Shown here piece after piece: positions 1 through 6,801 of a stretch of DNA of 16,176 bases (position 1 is its first letter; each line of letters begins with the position of its first letter). This DNA is from an uncultured Collinsella sp. GTDB lineage: Bacteria > Actinomycetota > Coriobacteriia > Coriobacteriales > Coriobacteriaceae. The notes under the pieces are model-generated. The model was not told the DNA's origin. It saw only the letters and a list, made by a program, of their open reading frames with translations, and searched no databases. The DNA is taken from assembly GCA_900757465.1 (NCBI GenBank), contig CAAENY010000076.1:1-16176 (forward strand). The letters are read 5' to 3'. The translations under genes and the position numbers were made by a program.

Positions 1-675
1 GGAAATGACACCTAGGTTGTTATGGATGAGCGCATATGCCGTCTCGGCATCACCAGCACGCAAGGCAGAAGCTATCGCGCCGGGCTTGTCCGCAGGCACC
101 GGGGCCTCGTCAAAACGTCGATAGGCTTCAATTGTCGAAACGCTTGCCTCGCGCGGCTTGACCAGCACGACGGGCGTCGCGGGCAGCGCGGGGTACTCAG
201 TTGCCAGCACGTCTCCCCCGCCTACGTAGAACGCAGGGCTCGCGTGCAAAAAGAACGGGACGTCAGCACCAATGCCCCGCGCAATATCGTCGAGCGCTGG
301 GTCGGTGCGATCAATGCCCCAGAGCTCCGCCAAGGCGACAATGACCGCGGCCGCATCCGTCGAGGGGCCGCCCAAGCCGGCGCACAATGGAATGCGCTTC
401 TCAATCGTCACGCAGATGTTTGCCTCGCGACCATAATGCTCGGCCATAGCAACCGCAGCCCGATACGCCGTATTCTTTTGCATGGGAAAATCTGATGCTG
501 GAACCGTCTGGACGGTCAGCGCCTGCGCCGGCGTGACCGTCACGGTATCGGAAAGACCGACGGCTGCCATCAGGGAATCGACCCTGTGGTAGCCGCGGTC
601 ATCGCGCTCGGTATGAACCCCCAGGTAGAGGTTGATCTTTGCCGGCGCGGAAAGAGTCAGGGACCAATCGGTCAC
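1..675 (-). CDS. ispE: 4-diphosphocytidyl-2-C-methyl-D-erythritol kinase (IspE), C-terminus cut by window edge
   Basis: Cytoplasmic GHMP-family kinase that phosphorylates CDP-methylerythritol with ATP in the non-mevalonate (MEP) isoprenoid pathway. I read it from a GTG at 675, two bases after the veg stop; 225 codons are visible of a family length near 290, so the last quarter lies off the left edge. The N-terminus carries the substrate-binding PAKINLYLGV segment (residues 11-20). The ATP-binding GHMP loop reads IPLCAGLGGPSTDAAA (95-110), with Pro where GLGGGS is usual. GADVPFF follows at about 136-142 and an HNNLG segment stands where IspE has its conserved N-D/N-L stretch. The 2-base gap implies cotranscription and probably translational coupling with veg; veg-ispE adjacency is also known in Bacillus. 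The start is inferred from the PAKIN position, since no ATG fits better. Confidence 0.93.
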   Translation of the reverse strand, partial: MTDWSLTLSAPAKINLYLGVHTERDDRGYHRVDSLMAAVGLSDTVTVTPAQALTVQTVPASDFPMQKNTAYRAAVAMAEHYGREANICVTIEKRIPLCAGLGGPSTDAAAVIVALAELWGIDRTDPALDDIARGIGADVPFFLHASPAFYVGGGDVLATEYPALPATPVVLVKPREASVSTIEAYRRFDEAPVPADKPGAIASALRAGDAETAYALIHNNLGVIS

Positions 676-677
676 CG

Positions 678-974
678 TTAATGCTCCTCGAGCTGATTGC
701 CGAGCGGGGTAAAGATATGCTCGCCGCTCTCGGGGTCGAACAGCTCGACCTGGCCGGTGAGGACATCGATGTACTGGTAGGACTGACGCGACTTGCGGCC
801 GCGACGCTCGTCAACCTCAACAATGAAGACGGCGGGGTGGACGCTCTTGATGGTGCCCATGCGCTCGACGACGCGGGTACGGCCCATGTTGGCCTTCACC
901 TTGACGCGATCGCCCACCATATCGGTCAGCTTCTCGTGGATGTCGTCGACGTGATTGACTTCCATCTCTTCCAT
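678..974 (-). CDS. veg: Veg family protein
   Basis: Small protein of 98 residues resembling Bacillus subtilis Veg (86 residues), which has been linked to biofilm regulation; its molecular function is poorly defined. The recognisable core is VKANMGRTRVVERMG, then HPAVFIVEVDE, then SYQYIDVLTGQVEL, matching the Veg core KANGGR..ERSG..YPSVFVIQLD..SYSYADILT. The frame is open to a TTG at 998, but the ATG at 974 has a perfect GGAGG eight bases upstream (983-987), so I start there. It leads a two-gene unit with ispE and has its own probable promoter in the 183-base gap after dtd. Family identity is secure; role here is not. Confidence 0.9.
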   Translation of the reverse strand: MEEMEVNHVDDIHEKLTDMVGDRVKVKANMGRTRVVERMGTIKSVHPAVFIVEVDERRGRKSRQSYQYIDVLTGQVELFDPESGEHIFTPLGNQLEEH

Positions 975-1002
975 GAACAGGGCCTCCAGAAGGTGCAATT
1001 CA

Positions 1003-1021
1003 AAAAGGGGATAATACCCCT
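1003..1021 (-). repeat. Small stem plus T-run in the veg leader
   Basis: On the minus strand AGGGG and CCCCT pair around a six-base TATTAT loop, followed by a run of T, between the probable promoter and the veg ribosome binding site. It resembles a very short intrinsic terminator or leader attenuator. A 5-bp stem is weak, so termination is uncertain. Confidence 0.3.
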
Positions 1022-1041
1022 AAGATAGACAAAACTCTAAT

Positions 1042-1071
1042 ACTATAGCACCCTGCTGCCGCCATACGCAA
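1042..1071 (-). promoter_or_regulatory. Candidate sigma70-type promoter for veg-ispE
   Basis: On the minus strand TTGCGT (1071-1066) and TATAGT (1047-1042) are separated by 18 bp, close to the TTGACA/TATAAT consensus. Transcription would begin near 1035, about 60 bases before the veg ATG. The site lies in the gap between dtd and veg, where a new promoter is expected. Sequence match only. Confidence 0.5.
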
Positions 1072-1107
1072 GTAGCTAAATAAGCCCGGTCCCAAATACG
1101 TACCAGA

Positions 1108-1170
1108 CGACAACCTCGCATGACCAGTTGTTACGCGGTTTGGTAAAACCGCGTAACCTAAAGGTTGTCG
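1108..1170 (-). repeat. Nested inverted repeat overlapping the dtd stop codon
   Basis: The inner stem is a perfect 12-bp repeat, GTTACGCGGTTT (1130-1141) against AAACCGCGTAAC (1146-1157), with a 4-base loop, and it abuts the dtd stop codon. An outer perfect 9-bp pair, CGACAACCT (1108-1116) and AGGTTGTCG (1162-1170), encloses it; its right arm lies inside the last dtd codons. No T-run follows in either direction, so it is not a standard intrinsic terminator. It may stabilise or terminate the rdgB-dtd transcript or be a dispersed palindromic repeat. Confidence 0.8.
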
Positions 1171-1604
1171 GTGTCCAAGACGATGGTGAATGGGCCGTCG
1201 TTGACCAGGTCGACCTTCATGTCGGCGCCAAAGATACCGTGCGCCACATGCTCAACGTCCTCGTGCACAAGCGTCAGGAAGTACTCGTAGAGCTCGTTGG
1301 CAACATCGGGTGCGCCGGCATCCGTAAACGACGGACGGCGACCGTGGCGGCAGTCGGCGAACAGCGTGAACTGCGACACCACGAGCACCTCGCCGTCGAC
1401 ATCGGCAAGCGCCAGATTGGTCTTGCCGTTCTCGTCCTCGTTGATACGCAGCCCGCGGAGCTTGCCCCACAGCTTGTCGGCCTCGGCACGCGTATCGCCA
1501 TGGCCCACACCCAGCAGCACCAGGTAGCCGCGTCCAATGCGGCCCACGCACTCGCCGTCAACCGTCACGCCGGCGTTGAGCACGCGCTGCACCACCGCAC
1601 GCAC
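1158..1604 (-). CDS. dtd: D-aminoacyl-tRNA deacylase
   Basis: Homodimeric cytoplasmic proofreading enzyme that removes D-amino acids (and glycine mischarged on tRNA-Ala) from tRNA. It has 148 residues, the normal family size. It opens with MRAVVQRV, the standard DTD N-terminus, has the SQFTLFADCRHGRRPSF segment in the middle and ends with NDGPFTIVLDTDNL, which contains the conserved Gly-cisPro motif used for chirality selection. Translation starts at GTG 1604, three bases after the rdgB stop; the GAGGAG ribosome binding site is built from the last two rdgB codons, so the two genes are almost certainly cotranscribed and coupled. A strong nested hairpin starts directly at the stop codon. Confidence 0.96.
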   Translation of the reverse strand: MRAVVQRVLNAGVTVDGECVGRIGRGYLVLLGVGHGDTRAEADKLWGKLRGLRINEDENGKTNLALADVDGEVLVVSQFTLFADCRHGRRPSFTDAGAPDVANELYEYFLTLVHEDVEHVAHGIFGADMKVDLVNDGPFTIVLDTDNL

Positions 1605-1607
1605 GGT

Positions 1608-2249
1608 CTACTCCTCGCCTGTCAGCTTGGCGGACAGATGCTCGAGCGCGTGGAAACGATGGCTGATGGCGTTCTTCTCGTCAGCCGTCAGCTCGGCCAT
1701 GGTCTTGCCCGGCGTGTCGACCGGCAGGAACAGCGGGTCGTAGCCAAAGCCGTGATCGCCGCGGCCCTCGTGCGCGATAACGCCCTCGCAGGCGCCCTCG
1801 CCATAGGTGACCAAACCGTCCGTGTCGATGAGCACGACGACGCTCATAAAGCGCGCAGTGCGGCCCTCGTCGGCCACGCCCTCCAGATTCACGAGAAGCT
1901 TGGCGTTGTTGGCGGCATCGTCTCCGTGCACGCCCGCATAGCGTGCGCTATACACGCCAGGCTCGCCGTCCAGGGCATCAACGACCAAGCCAGAATCATC
2001 GGCAATGGCCATAAGGCCCGTCTCCTCAACCGCAGCCTGCGCCTTGATGATGGCGTTCTCCAAAAACGTCGTGCCGTTTTCCTCGGGGTCCTCAAAATCG
2101 CCCAGCTGGCCGAGCGCCACAAAGCGAACCTCGGGCATGACCTTGCCCAAAATGGCCTCGATCTCGGTGAGCTTATGAGCGTTTCCGGTTGCCACGACGA
2201 TGGTCGCCGCCGGGTCGAGGGTGTCGATGTCGATCTTCTCAAGTGCCAT
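1608..2249 (-). CDS. rdgB: XTP/dITP diphosphatase (Ham1/RdgB family)
   Basis: Hydrolyses non-canonical purine triphosphates (ITP, dITP, XTP) to monophosphates, keeping them out of DNA and RNA. The 213-residue product shows the family motifs in order: ATGNAHKL near residue 20 for triphosphate binding, ADDSGL and then SARYAG in the middle, HGFGYDPLF, and SHR near the C-terminus. It is slightly longer than the usual ~200 residues because of about 12 extra N-terminal residues (MALEKIDIDTLD). ATG 2249 follows an AAGGAGG site at good spacing. It lies after a probable rph terminator and a possible extended -10 (2266-2274), so it may head its own rdgB-dtd unit. Confidence 0.95.
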   Translation of the reverse strand: MALEKIDIDTLDPAATIVVATGNAHKLTEIEAILGKVMPEVRFVALGQLGDFEDPEENGTTFLENAIIKAQAAVEETGLMAIADDSGLVVDALDGEPGVYSARYAGVHGDDAANNAKLLVNLEGVADEGRTARFMSVVVLIDTDGLVTYGEGACEGVIAHEGRGDHGFGYDPLFLPVDTPGKTMAELTADEKNAISHRFHALEHLSAKLTGEE

Positions 2250-2265
2250 AACTGGCCTCCTTGTC

Positions 2266-2274
2266 TCTATAGCA
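2266..2274 (-). promoter_or_regulatory. Candidate extended -10 for rdgB-dtd
   Basis: The minus strand reads TGCTATAGA just ahead of the rdgB ribosome binding site, matching an extended -10 (TGnTATAAT). No convincing -35 is seen. Support comes from its position downstream of the probable rph terminator. Confidence 0.3.
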
Positions 2275-2363
2275 ATACCGCGCCGAGGGCGACGAGGGCC
2301 TCTGCCTCTCCCCTCTCAATCAACGGCAGTCTTGTGTCTAGACGTCTCCGCAGATAAAACCTA

Positions 2364-2391
2364 CCAAAATAAACCTGTCCCTTTTGGCAGG
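2364..2391 (-). terminator. Probable intrinsic terminator of rph
   Basis: Directly after the rph stop the minus strand folds CCTGCC against GGACAGG with one mismatch, followed by TTTATTTT. The stem is short and imperfect but the T-rich tail and position fit. The remaining gap to rdgB is not obviously structured. Confidence 0.5.
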
Positions 2392-3117
2392 TTAGGCGAG
2401 GGCTTGGCGCTGGAGCTCGATGAGCTCGGCGATACCTTTGTCGCCCAGGTCGAGCAGGGCGTTGAGGCGTTTGCGGTCAAAGGGCGCCTGCTCGCCGGTG
2501 CCCTGGAGCTCGATCATCTCGCCGGTGTCGGTGGCGACGAGGTTCATGTCGACCTCGGCATGACTGTCCTCGGAATAATCGAGGTCAAGCAGCGTATTGC
2601 CGTCGACAACGCCCATGGAGATGGCAGCCACCTGGCCGGTAAGCGGGATGCGCTCGATCTTTCCCGCCTCGACCCACATGGCGAGGGCGTCGCGCAGCGC
2701 CACCCAGGCGCCGGTAATGCTCGCTGTACGCGTGCCGCCATCGGCCTGAATCACATCGCAGTCGACGGTGACGGTGTACTCGCCGAGCGCCTTCATGTTG
2801 ACGACGGTACGCAGGCTGCGGCCAATGAGGCACTCGATCTCCATGGAGCGGCCCTTGCGGTTGGCATGCTCGCGCTTGCAGCGCTTGCCGGTCGATGCCG
2901 GCAGCATGGCGTATTCCGCGGTCACCCAGCCGGCCTTAGCTCCCTTTCGCCAGCCCGGCACGCCCTCCTCGATAGTGGCGGCGCACAGCACGCGCGTGTC
3001 GCCGAACTCGGCCAAACACGAGCCGTGGGCGTGCTTCATGACGCCACGGGTGAGCTTAACGGGGCGCAACTCGTTGGCGGCGCGACCGTTAGCGCGGTTG
3101 ACCTGCATGTACTCCAT
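2392..3117 (-). CDS. rph: Ribonuclease PH
   Basis: Phosphorolytic 3'-5' exoribonuclease that trims tRNA 3' tails, acting as a hexamer. The 241 residues equal the family length. Visible are the N-terminal RxxNELRPV segment (about 12-20), GRSLRTVVN (99-107), the phosphate-binding GGTRTASITG (127-136) and the acidic LDLDYSEDSHAEVD stretch (177-190) carrying catalytic carboxylates. ATG 3117 has AAAGGA seven bases upstream; an in-frame ATG three codons later is less well placed. It lies 54 bases after murI. In many bacteria rph neighbours rdgB or murI, so the murI-rph-rdgB order is conventional. Confidence 0.97.
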   Translation of the reverse strand: MEYMQVNRANGRAANELRPVKLTRGVMKHAHGSCLAEFGDTRVLCAATIEEGVPGWRKGAKAGWVTAEYAMLPASTGKRCKREHANRKGRSMEIECLIGRSLRTVVNMKALGEYTVTVDCDVIQADGGTRTASITGAWVALRDALAMWVEAGKIERIPLTGQVAAISMGVVDGNTLLDLDYSEDSHAEVDMNLVATDTGEMIELQGTGEQAPFDRKRLNALLDLGDKGIAELIELQRQALA

Positions 3118-3171
3118 AGAAATATCCTTTCGGCAAAAGATGTGGCGAAGGCTTTGGCGGCTGCCTTACAT

Positions 3172-4056
3172 CTATTTCAGCTCATCGATATCGATATGTT
3201 CGATGCTCTTGAGCGGCTGACCAAAGATAAAGCTACCCGCCACCGCAAACTCGGCAATGTTATCGGCCGTCGTGGCAAAACGATGCTGCGGCTCGGCGGC
3301 GTCGCCCGCCAGCTGCTCGCGGCGCGTGAGGATATCGGTCAGCTCGCGCGTGGTCTCCTCGGCGGAACTCACGACGCGTACCCCAGGCCCCAGCGCATGG
3401 CGGATAGGTCCCACCAACAGCGGGAAATGCGTACATCCAAGCACCACGGTATCGATACCGTGGTCGCGCAGCGGCTCAACCGTGGCACCCACCAGCGCAC
3501 GCACGGCAGGCGTATCGAAGATGTCCTCGTTCTCAAGCCACTGTTCCTGCAGATGTGCACCCGAGGCAAGCTCGTGTTCGACAACCTCGACAAAGCTCGA
3601 GGCAGGACAGCCGTATACATCGACGCCGGCATCTAGATCCTGAATGGCGCGCGTGTAGGCGCCCGAGCGAATGGTGAGGTTGGTAGCGAGCACGCCCACG
3701 CGACGCGTACGCGTGCTGTTGATTGCTGCACGGGCACCCGGCGCGATCACGCCGATCACGGGAACGTCGAGCACCTGCTGGGCCAAACGCAAGGCCGCAG
3801 CGGTTGCCGTGTTGCAGGCGATGACCATAATCTTGACGTCGTGCTTCGAAAGCCAACGACCCGCCTGCAACGCAAACGAGCGCACCTCATCCTCGGTGCG
3901 CGTGCCGTAGGGGCAGCGCTTGGTGTCGCCAAAGTAGTAGACGGACTCGTGCGGCAGCGCCGTCGCAATCGCGCGCGCAACCGTCAGACCGCCCAAACCA
4001 GAATCGAACACGCCAATCGGGCGCGTGTCGCCTGCCGGATTCTCGATATCGGACAT
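3172..4056 (-). CDS. murI: Glutamate racemase
   Basis: Interconverts L- and D-glutamate without a cofactor to supply D-Glu for the peptidoglycan stem peptide. The 294-residue product has DSGLGG (18-23), the first catalytic cysteine in ACNTA (Cys81) and the second in GCTHFP (Cys208), so both acid/base residues are intact. The length is slightly above the usual ~265, from an N-terminal extension of about a dozen residues and a longer C-terminal tail. ATG 4056 is the only reasonable start; GGTGAGG lies very close to it, so initiation may be modest. It sits 51 bases after the HAD gene and 54 bases before rph. Confidence 0.96.
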   Translation of the reverse strand: MSDIENPAGDTRPIGVFDSGLGGLTVARAIATALPHESVYYFGDTKRCPYGTRTEDEVRSFALQAGRWLSKHDVKIMVIACNTATAAALRLAQQVLDVPVIGVIAPGARAAINSTRTRRVGVLATNLTIRSGAYTRAIQDLDAGVDVYGCPASSFVEVVEHELASGAHLQEQWLENEDIFDTPAVRALVGATVEPLRDHGIDTVVLGCTHFPLLVGPIRHALGPGVRVVSSAEETTRELTDILTRREQLAGDAAEPQHRFATTADNIAEFAVAGSFIFGQPLKSIEHIDIDELK

Positions 4057-4107
4057 TACCTCACCAGTCTCTCTCGAAAAGACATGTCCAAGTGCGGCGA
4101 CGCCGCG

Positions 4108-5019
4108 CTACGAACGCGCCGCGACCAGCAGCTCTGCCGTCGCCGCCCAACCGTCGATAATTTTGCCACGCGTAACGAAAGCGTTCTCGCAAGCAGCCAG
4201 GAACTCAGGCGCGCCGGCGCTCGTCAGGCCATTCTCGACCAGGCAGAACGTGCCCACGTGATCGGCCATGTAGAAGTCGGACTCGGAATCGCCGAGCGCC
4301 AACGTCTCCTCGCGCTCGATCCCTAGGTGCTCGCAGAAGCGCGCAATGGCGACGCCCTTGTTGAGACCCGCGGGATTGATGTTGAATGCGCGGCCGTCCT
4401 CGACGCGATCGAGCTCGAGCGTCGTCGGCTTGGACAGGTGAGTCAGATGGCCGTTGCACGCCCAGATCAGACCGCAGCCGGCCTCGTCCAGGATGGCCTG
4501 AACCTCATCGTCGGGCACATCGCCGCGCATGCCGACGGTGACCTCACGGTATTTGTAGCCGGTCGACATGTCGTTGTGATACTCGATCTTGTGCGGCCAG
4601 CGGGCGAGGATCTTCTCGCACACGCCGGTCTGCTCGATCACCTGGTGCGGCGTGAGGCCGCAAGAGGGGTCGTAGGGCATGTCGCCGGTCAGATACTCCC
4701 AATCGTTGGCTTTAAGGTCGTACATGACCAGACCGCCCATCTCGCCAATGTAGGAGTTGAGGCCGAGCACGCGCGCGTCCTCGTGGATCATGGTACGGTT
4801 GCGGCCCGAGGTGGGAACCACCTGAATACCAGCGCGAGCGAGCGCCACGACGGCCTCGACGAGTTTGGTCGAGGGGTTGCCGTCGTTGTCGCGCAGCACG
4901 CACGAGCCGGGTGCAAGCATCGTGGCATCCAGGTCGGTAAAGACGTACTTGACCTTGGCCAAGCGCTCGCGCATCTCGCCCGAAAGCTCGGCGACGGTCG
5001 GCAGGGTATTGTGGGACAT
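4108..5019 (-). CDS. HAD superfamily (IIB, Cof-like) hydrolase
   Basis: Predicted Mg-dependent phosphatase; the substrate cannot be read from the sequence. All four HAD motifs are present: FTDLDATML (motif I, nucleophile Asp29 and acid/base Asp31), PTSGRN (motif II, Ser71), the Lys of LNKGVAI (motif III) and ALGDSESDFYMAD (motif IV). A cap domain of roughly 130 residues between motifs II and III fits class IIB. The frame is open to an ATG at 5061, but only ATG 5019 has a Shine-Dalgarno (CGGAG, five bases upstream), so I use it, giving 303 residues. It sits between murE and murI with short gaps, suggesting cotranscription with cell-wall genes, though a cell-wall role is only a contextual guess. 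Confidence 0.85.
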   Translation of the reverse strand: MSHNTLPTVAELSGEMRERLAKVKYVFTDLDATMLAPGSCVLRDNDGNPSTKLVEAVVALARAGIQVVPTSGRNRTMIHEDARVLGLNSYIGEMGGLVMYDLKANDWEYLTGDMPYDPSCGLTPHQVIEQTGVCEKILARWPHKIEYHNDMSTGYKYREVTVGMRGDVPDDEVQAILDEAGCGLIWACNGHLTHLSKPTTLELDRVEDGRAFNINPAGLNKGVAIARFCEHLGIEREETLALGDSESDFYMADHVGTFCLVENGLTSAGAPEFLAACENAFVTRGKIIDGWAATAELLVAARS

Positions 5020-5126
5020 GGTTACTCCGTTTACGTAGAAGGGTTTGGACTTGGACGGCATGTTTTGATTGAGGGAACACGCTTATGGCGACAGCGCACT
5101 CAGGGCGCCGCCGCCATCATGGTTCA

Positions 5127-6689
5127 TTAGTCAAACTGGGCAACATCGATCAGGCGATTGGCCAGCGAAAGGTCGCTCTCGATGGGCACGAACTCGTCGC
5201 CCACGTGCATGAGCTCCTCGTCACCCTTTGCCAGCAGCAAGACAATGGTGGGAGCATCGGGGTTGACGTACTCCTCGCGCGCCGCCTTGAACGCCGCATG
5301 CACAGCGGCTTCGCGATCGAGGATGATCTTGTTCGGCGTATCGTCGGGAACATGTTCGGCAAGCTCGCGACAGACCTTCATCGGGTCCTCGTGAGCCGGG
5401 TCCTCATTGGCAAAGATCATCAGGTCGGAATACGGTGCGGCCTCGCGCGGAAGCTGCTCGCGGCGCTCCTGCGCCTTGCCGCCGGCAGCGCCAAACACCG
5501 CAATGACCGGACTAGCGGGAAACGCGCGCTTGACCGACGAGAAAAGCGAGCGGAACGAAAGCTGGTTGTGCGCGTAGTCGACGACACAAATCACGCGGCC
5601 GTCCTTCGACTCCACGACCTCCATACGGCCCGGCACACGCAGTTTTGAGAGGCCCTTCTTGATAGCCTCGATACCGATGCCGATCTCGCGCGCAGCGGCG
5701 ATAGCGACCAGCGCGTTCTCCACGTTAAAGTCGCCCGCGATACCCAGCAGGACCTTCTCCCCCGCCTCGGACTCGTCGGCGCTCATGCCGTGCAAGTTGA
5801 ACTCGATGTTAAAGCCGAGCATGCGGACATCGCTCGCCCACAGGCTTGCCTCGGGATGCTCGACGCCAACGGTCACCAAGCGCTCGGCCGTCGACGCTGC
5901 CTCTAGCACACGGTCAACCTCTTCGGTGCCTAGATTCACCACGGCGGTCTTTGCCTGGTCAAAGATCCTGAGTTTGCTCTCAAAATAATCCTCAAACGTG
6001 GGGTGTTCGATCGGCGAGATGTGGTCGCGGCCGATGTTGAGGAAGCACGCCACGTCAAACGGCAGATTCTCGACGCGTTGGTACTTGAGCGCCTGGCTCG
6101 AAACCTCCATGACCATGGACTGGCGACCGGACGTGCGGCAGTTGGCGATATGGCGCCAGACCTCGGGGGCCTCGGGCGTAGTATTGGTGCTCTCGTAGCA
6201 CTCGATGCCATCGTCGGTACTCACCGAGCCGATCATGCCGCAGGACTCGCCCGCCGCTTTGATAATCGACTGGAGCATAAAAGCGGCCGTGGTCTTTCCC
6301 TTGGTACCGGTGATACCCACGATCTTGACGTCGTGGTCGGGACGGTCGTAGACCTCCGGCGGCAACAGGGCCATGGCCGTGCGAACGCTATCAACAACCA
6401 GCATCGCAGCACCGCTCTCCTGCGCCAGCGGCTCCAGAGACTCGACCAGTGACTCCTCGCACACAAATGCGACGGCGCCCGCATCGAGCGCCATGCTCAA
6501 AAACGCGGGCTTAAAGGCAGCACCTTTGCAGAAGAACACGTCACCTGCCGAGACCGCGCGCGAATCAAACGAGCAGCCGGTCACGGCACGCTCGTCAACC
6601 TGCTCTGATGCGCGCAGCTCGCCGCACACATCGAGAAGCTTGGCAAGCGTATCGACCGTGGTCACGGTCGCGGAATCCGAATGGTGCAT
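5127..6689 (-). CDS. murE: UDP-N-acetylmuramoyl-tripeptide synthetase (MurE-type Mur ligase)
   Basis: ATP-dependent cytoplasmic ligase that adds the third, dibasic amino acid to UDP-MurNAc-L-Ala-D-Glu. The 520 residues show an N-terminal UDP-binding domain with SFDSRAVSAGDVFF (40-53), the P-loop GITGTKGKTT (125-134), NTTPEAPE (169-176), SSQALKYQR (197-205), the Lys of ESKLRIF (Lys239, the position normally carbamylated) and DYAHN (371-375). At 429-432 it has EDPA where meso-diaminopimelate-adding enzymes have DNPR; lysine-type enzymes are known with D(D/N)P(N/A), so L-Lys or another basic residue is more likely than DAP. ATG 6689 follows AAAGGTG. A strong terminator separates it from asnB, so it needs its own promoter; a TACTAT at 6728-6733 is a possible -10. 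Confidence 0.93.
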   Translation of the reverse strand: MHHSDSATVTTVDTLAKLLDVCGELRASEQVDERAVTGCSFDSRAVSAGDVFFCKGAAFKPAFLSMALDAGAVAFVCEESLVESLEPLAQESGAAMLVVDSVRTAMALLPPEVYDRPDHDVKIVGITGTKGKTTAAFMLQSIIKAAGESCGMIGSVSTDDGIECYESTNTTPEAPEVWRHIANCRTSGRQSMVMEVSSQALKYQRVENLPFDVACFLNIGRDHISPIEHPTFEDYFESKLRIFDQAKTAVVNLGTEEVDRVLEAASTAERLVTVGVEHPEASLWASDVRMLGFNIEFNLHGMSADESEAGEKVLLGIAGDFNVENALVAIAAAREIGIGIEAIKKGLSKLRVPGRMEVVESKDGRVICVVDYAHNQLSFRSLFSSVKRAFPASPVIAVFGAAGGKAQERREQLPREAAPYSDLMIFANEDPAHEDPMKVCRELAEHVPDDTPNKIILDREAAVHAAFKAAREEYVNPDAPTIVLLLAKGDEELMHVGDEFVPIESDLSLANRLIDVAQFD

Positions 6690-6751
6690 CTTTCACCTTT
6701 CTCAGCCATTTGGCAGGGACGGTTTTCATAGTAACTGAAACGTGCTCGCGC

Positions 6752-6776
6752 AAAAACGGCTCCCGGAGGAGCCGTT
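6752..6776 (-). terminator. Intrinsic terminator of asnB
   Basis: On the minus strand AACGGCTCC and GGAGCCGTT form a perfect 9-bp stem with a 4-base loop, followed immediately by a T-run. It lies 25 bases past the asnB stop. Nothing comparable is present for plus-strand transcription. Confidence 0.92.
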
Positions 6777-6801
6777 ACGCGCAGGCGTTCGTAAGCCGAG
6801 G

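Noticed and set aside
975..998. TTG at 998 as start of veg
   Set aside because: It would place the perfect GGAGG inside the coding region; the ATG at 974 has that site at ideal distance.
1128..2357. Long plus-strand open frame of 409 codons opposite dtd and rdgB
   Set aside because: It is a mirror frame of high-GC genes with clear family motifs on the other strand; its translation has no recognisable domain. The same applies to long plus-strand frames opposite rph, asnB, argD, argJ and argC.
5020..5061. ATG at 5061 as start of the HAD gene
   Set aside because: No Shine-Dalgarno precedes it, whereas ATG 5019 has CGGAG five bases upstream and begins just before the conserved region.
5085..5117. 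Interrupted stem ATGGCG...CGCCAT in the murE-HAD gap as terminator
   Set aside because: The stem contains a 3x3 internal mismatch and no T-run follows on the minus strand; too weak to call.
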